Shown: positions 5,650-5,992 of the stretch, piece by piece
Position numbering within the stretch: position 1 is the first letter of the stretch
Layout: the number at the start of each line of letters is the position of its first letter
Assembly: GCF_936927845.1 (NCBI RefSeq)
Contig: NZ_CAKZHV010000011.1
Location: 1 to 5,992, forward strand
DNA: 5,992 bases
Source: an uncultured Sphingomonas sp.
GTDB lineage: Bacteria; Pseudomonadota; Alphaproteobacteria; Sphingomonadales; Sphingomonadaceae
Reading direction: 5' to 3'
The notes under the pieces: model-generated
Databases searched by the model: none
The model's input: the letters and a program-made list of their open reading frames with translations, nothing else
Told to the model about the DNA's origin: nothing
Translations under genes and position numbers: made by a program

Positions 5650-5672
5650 ACGATGATAAGCATCGTTCGATG
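5650..5672. repeat. alternating CGATG/CATCG inverted repeats
   Basis: ACGATG (5650-5655) pairs with CATCGT (5661-5666) around the loop ATAAG. CATCG (5661-5665) can instead pair with CGATG (5668-5672) across only two bases. The second fold is too tight for a hairpin but makes a DNA palindrome. The cluster lies about 30 bases upstream of the interrupted lipoprotein frame, so it could be an operator or a chance palindrome. Confidence 0.3.
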
Positions 5673-5703
5673 TGGCGAAGGCGTAAAGGGAAACAGCCAC
5701 CTG

Positions 5704-5992
5704 ATGCCACGCTGCATCCGATTTTTCTTGTGATTCGCGCTGCCCCTGCTGATCACCGCGTGTAACGACCGGCAATCAGCTAGGGAGGCAGGTGCGCAGG
5801 TTGGCTCCATGATTATGTCGGTGCGTCCAGGGACGTCTGCATGTGGATCCGCACCAACTGTGGCAAAGTTGCAGGATTTCGCTGGAGTTACGTGGTGGAC
5901 GGAGAACAAACACTGGCGCCGCGCGGCGGATCGCGGGCAGCCGGCGCAGGCGTGGGCACATGACACTGCGGGTGCCGGCACCCGGAGGTTGA
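5704..5992 (+). pseudogene. possible lipoprotein gene broken by an in-frame TGA, partial
   Basis: From the ATG at 5704 the frame reads MPRCIRFFL, then a TGA stop (5731-5733), then FALPLLITACNDRQ, and stays open to the window end. Read as one protein with the TGA ignored, the first 20 codons form a textbook lipoprotein signal peptide. It has basic residues at 3 and 6, a hydrophobic core, and the lipobox ITAC with Cys at codon 20 (5761-5763). The residues after the Cys (NDRQSAREAG) are polar, as in mature lipoproteins. No start codon with a ribosome binding site lies between the TGA and the lipobox. The simplest reading is a nonsense mutation, for example of a TGG or CGA codon. The downstream part has no motif I recognise, and its C-terminus is outside the window. 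No strong Shine-Dalgarno is seen (AAGGG is about 13 bases from the ATG). The whole frame may be coincidental, or a sequencing error may have created the stop. Confidence 0.33.

Larger units (their letters stand above)
5459..5703. other. intergenic stretch with several hairpins
   Basis: No convincing gene is seen here. A minus-strand open frame across 5532-5981 has no recognisable motif and reads out through a repeat. The stretch contains hairpin repeat copy E (5484-5508) and the second TGTCATTCCGCCCC repeat (5530-5553). It also has CGGTCG (5585-5590) pairing with CGACCG (5605-5610), and the CGATG/CATCG cluster at 5650-5672. Confidence 0.5.

Noticed and set aside
5809..5968. Alternative plus-strand frame reading CMWIRTNCGKVAGF
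   Set aside because: It looks moderately protein-like, but it opens only after a TAG at about 5780, has no start with a ribosome binding site and ends at a TGA near 5962. It could be a frameshifted part of the broken lipoprotein gene, but this cannot be shown here.
5532..5981. Minus-strand 149-residue open frame at the right end
   Set aside because: Its translation has no recognisable motif, its C-terminal end is made by the TGTCATTCCGCCCC repeat, and it lies opposite a frame with a clear lipobox.

Overview
The window is GC-rich bacterial DNA with short intergenic gaps and good ribosome binding sites. A sphingomonad (alphaproteobacterium) is the most likely source. That is an inference from general familiarity with the style of the secreted S41 peptidase, the NmrA/SDR pair and the small membrane protein. 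There is no rRNA, tRNA or species marker to settle it. I see no phage, CRISPR, transposase or toxin-antitoxin gene.

Layout: 1-414 is a non-coding flank with several short repeats and hairpins. 415-1782 (+) encodes an exported S41-type serine peptidase. It converges on a two-gene minus-strand operon: an NmrA-like NAD(P)-binding protein (2683-3552), then a classical short-chain dehydrogenase/reductase (1898-2671). Across a 101-base divergent gap lies a LysR-family regulator (3654-4595, +). Its stop codon overlaps the start of a glyoxalase-fold (VOC) protein gene (4592-4990, +). 5117-5458 (+) encodes a 113-residue protein with three predicted membrane segments. From 5459 to the end there are repeats and hairpins, plus what looks like a lipoprotein reading frame interrupted by an in-frame TGA.

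The centre (1898-4990) looks like one functional module. A LysR regulator sits head to head with the two oxidoreductase genes it probably controls, and it is translationally coupled to a small metal-dependent or resistance-type VOC protein. This suggests an inducible response to a small reactive or electrophilic compound. The inducer and substrates cannot be read from the sequence. The S41 peptidase and the membrane protein appear to be independent single-gene units.

The strongest signal not explained by genes is a family of 25-base hairpin repeats in the intergenic gaps outside the module. Clear copies lie at 327-351, 1797-1821 and 5038-5062, with diverged copies at 5002-5025 and 5484-5508. 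The three clear copies fold in the same register, and two stem pairs change on both sides. This looks like a small REP-like element family. I did not find a convincing novel multi-gene system.
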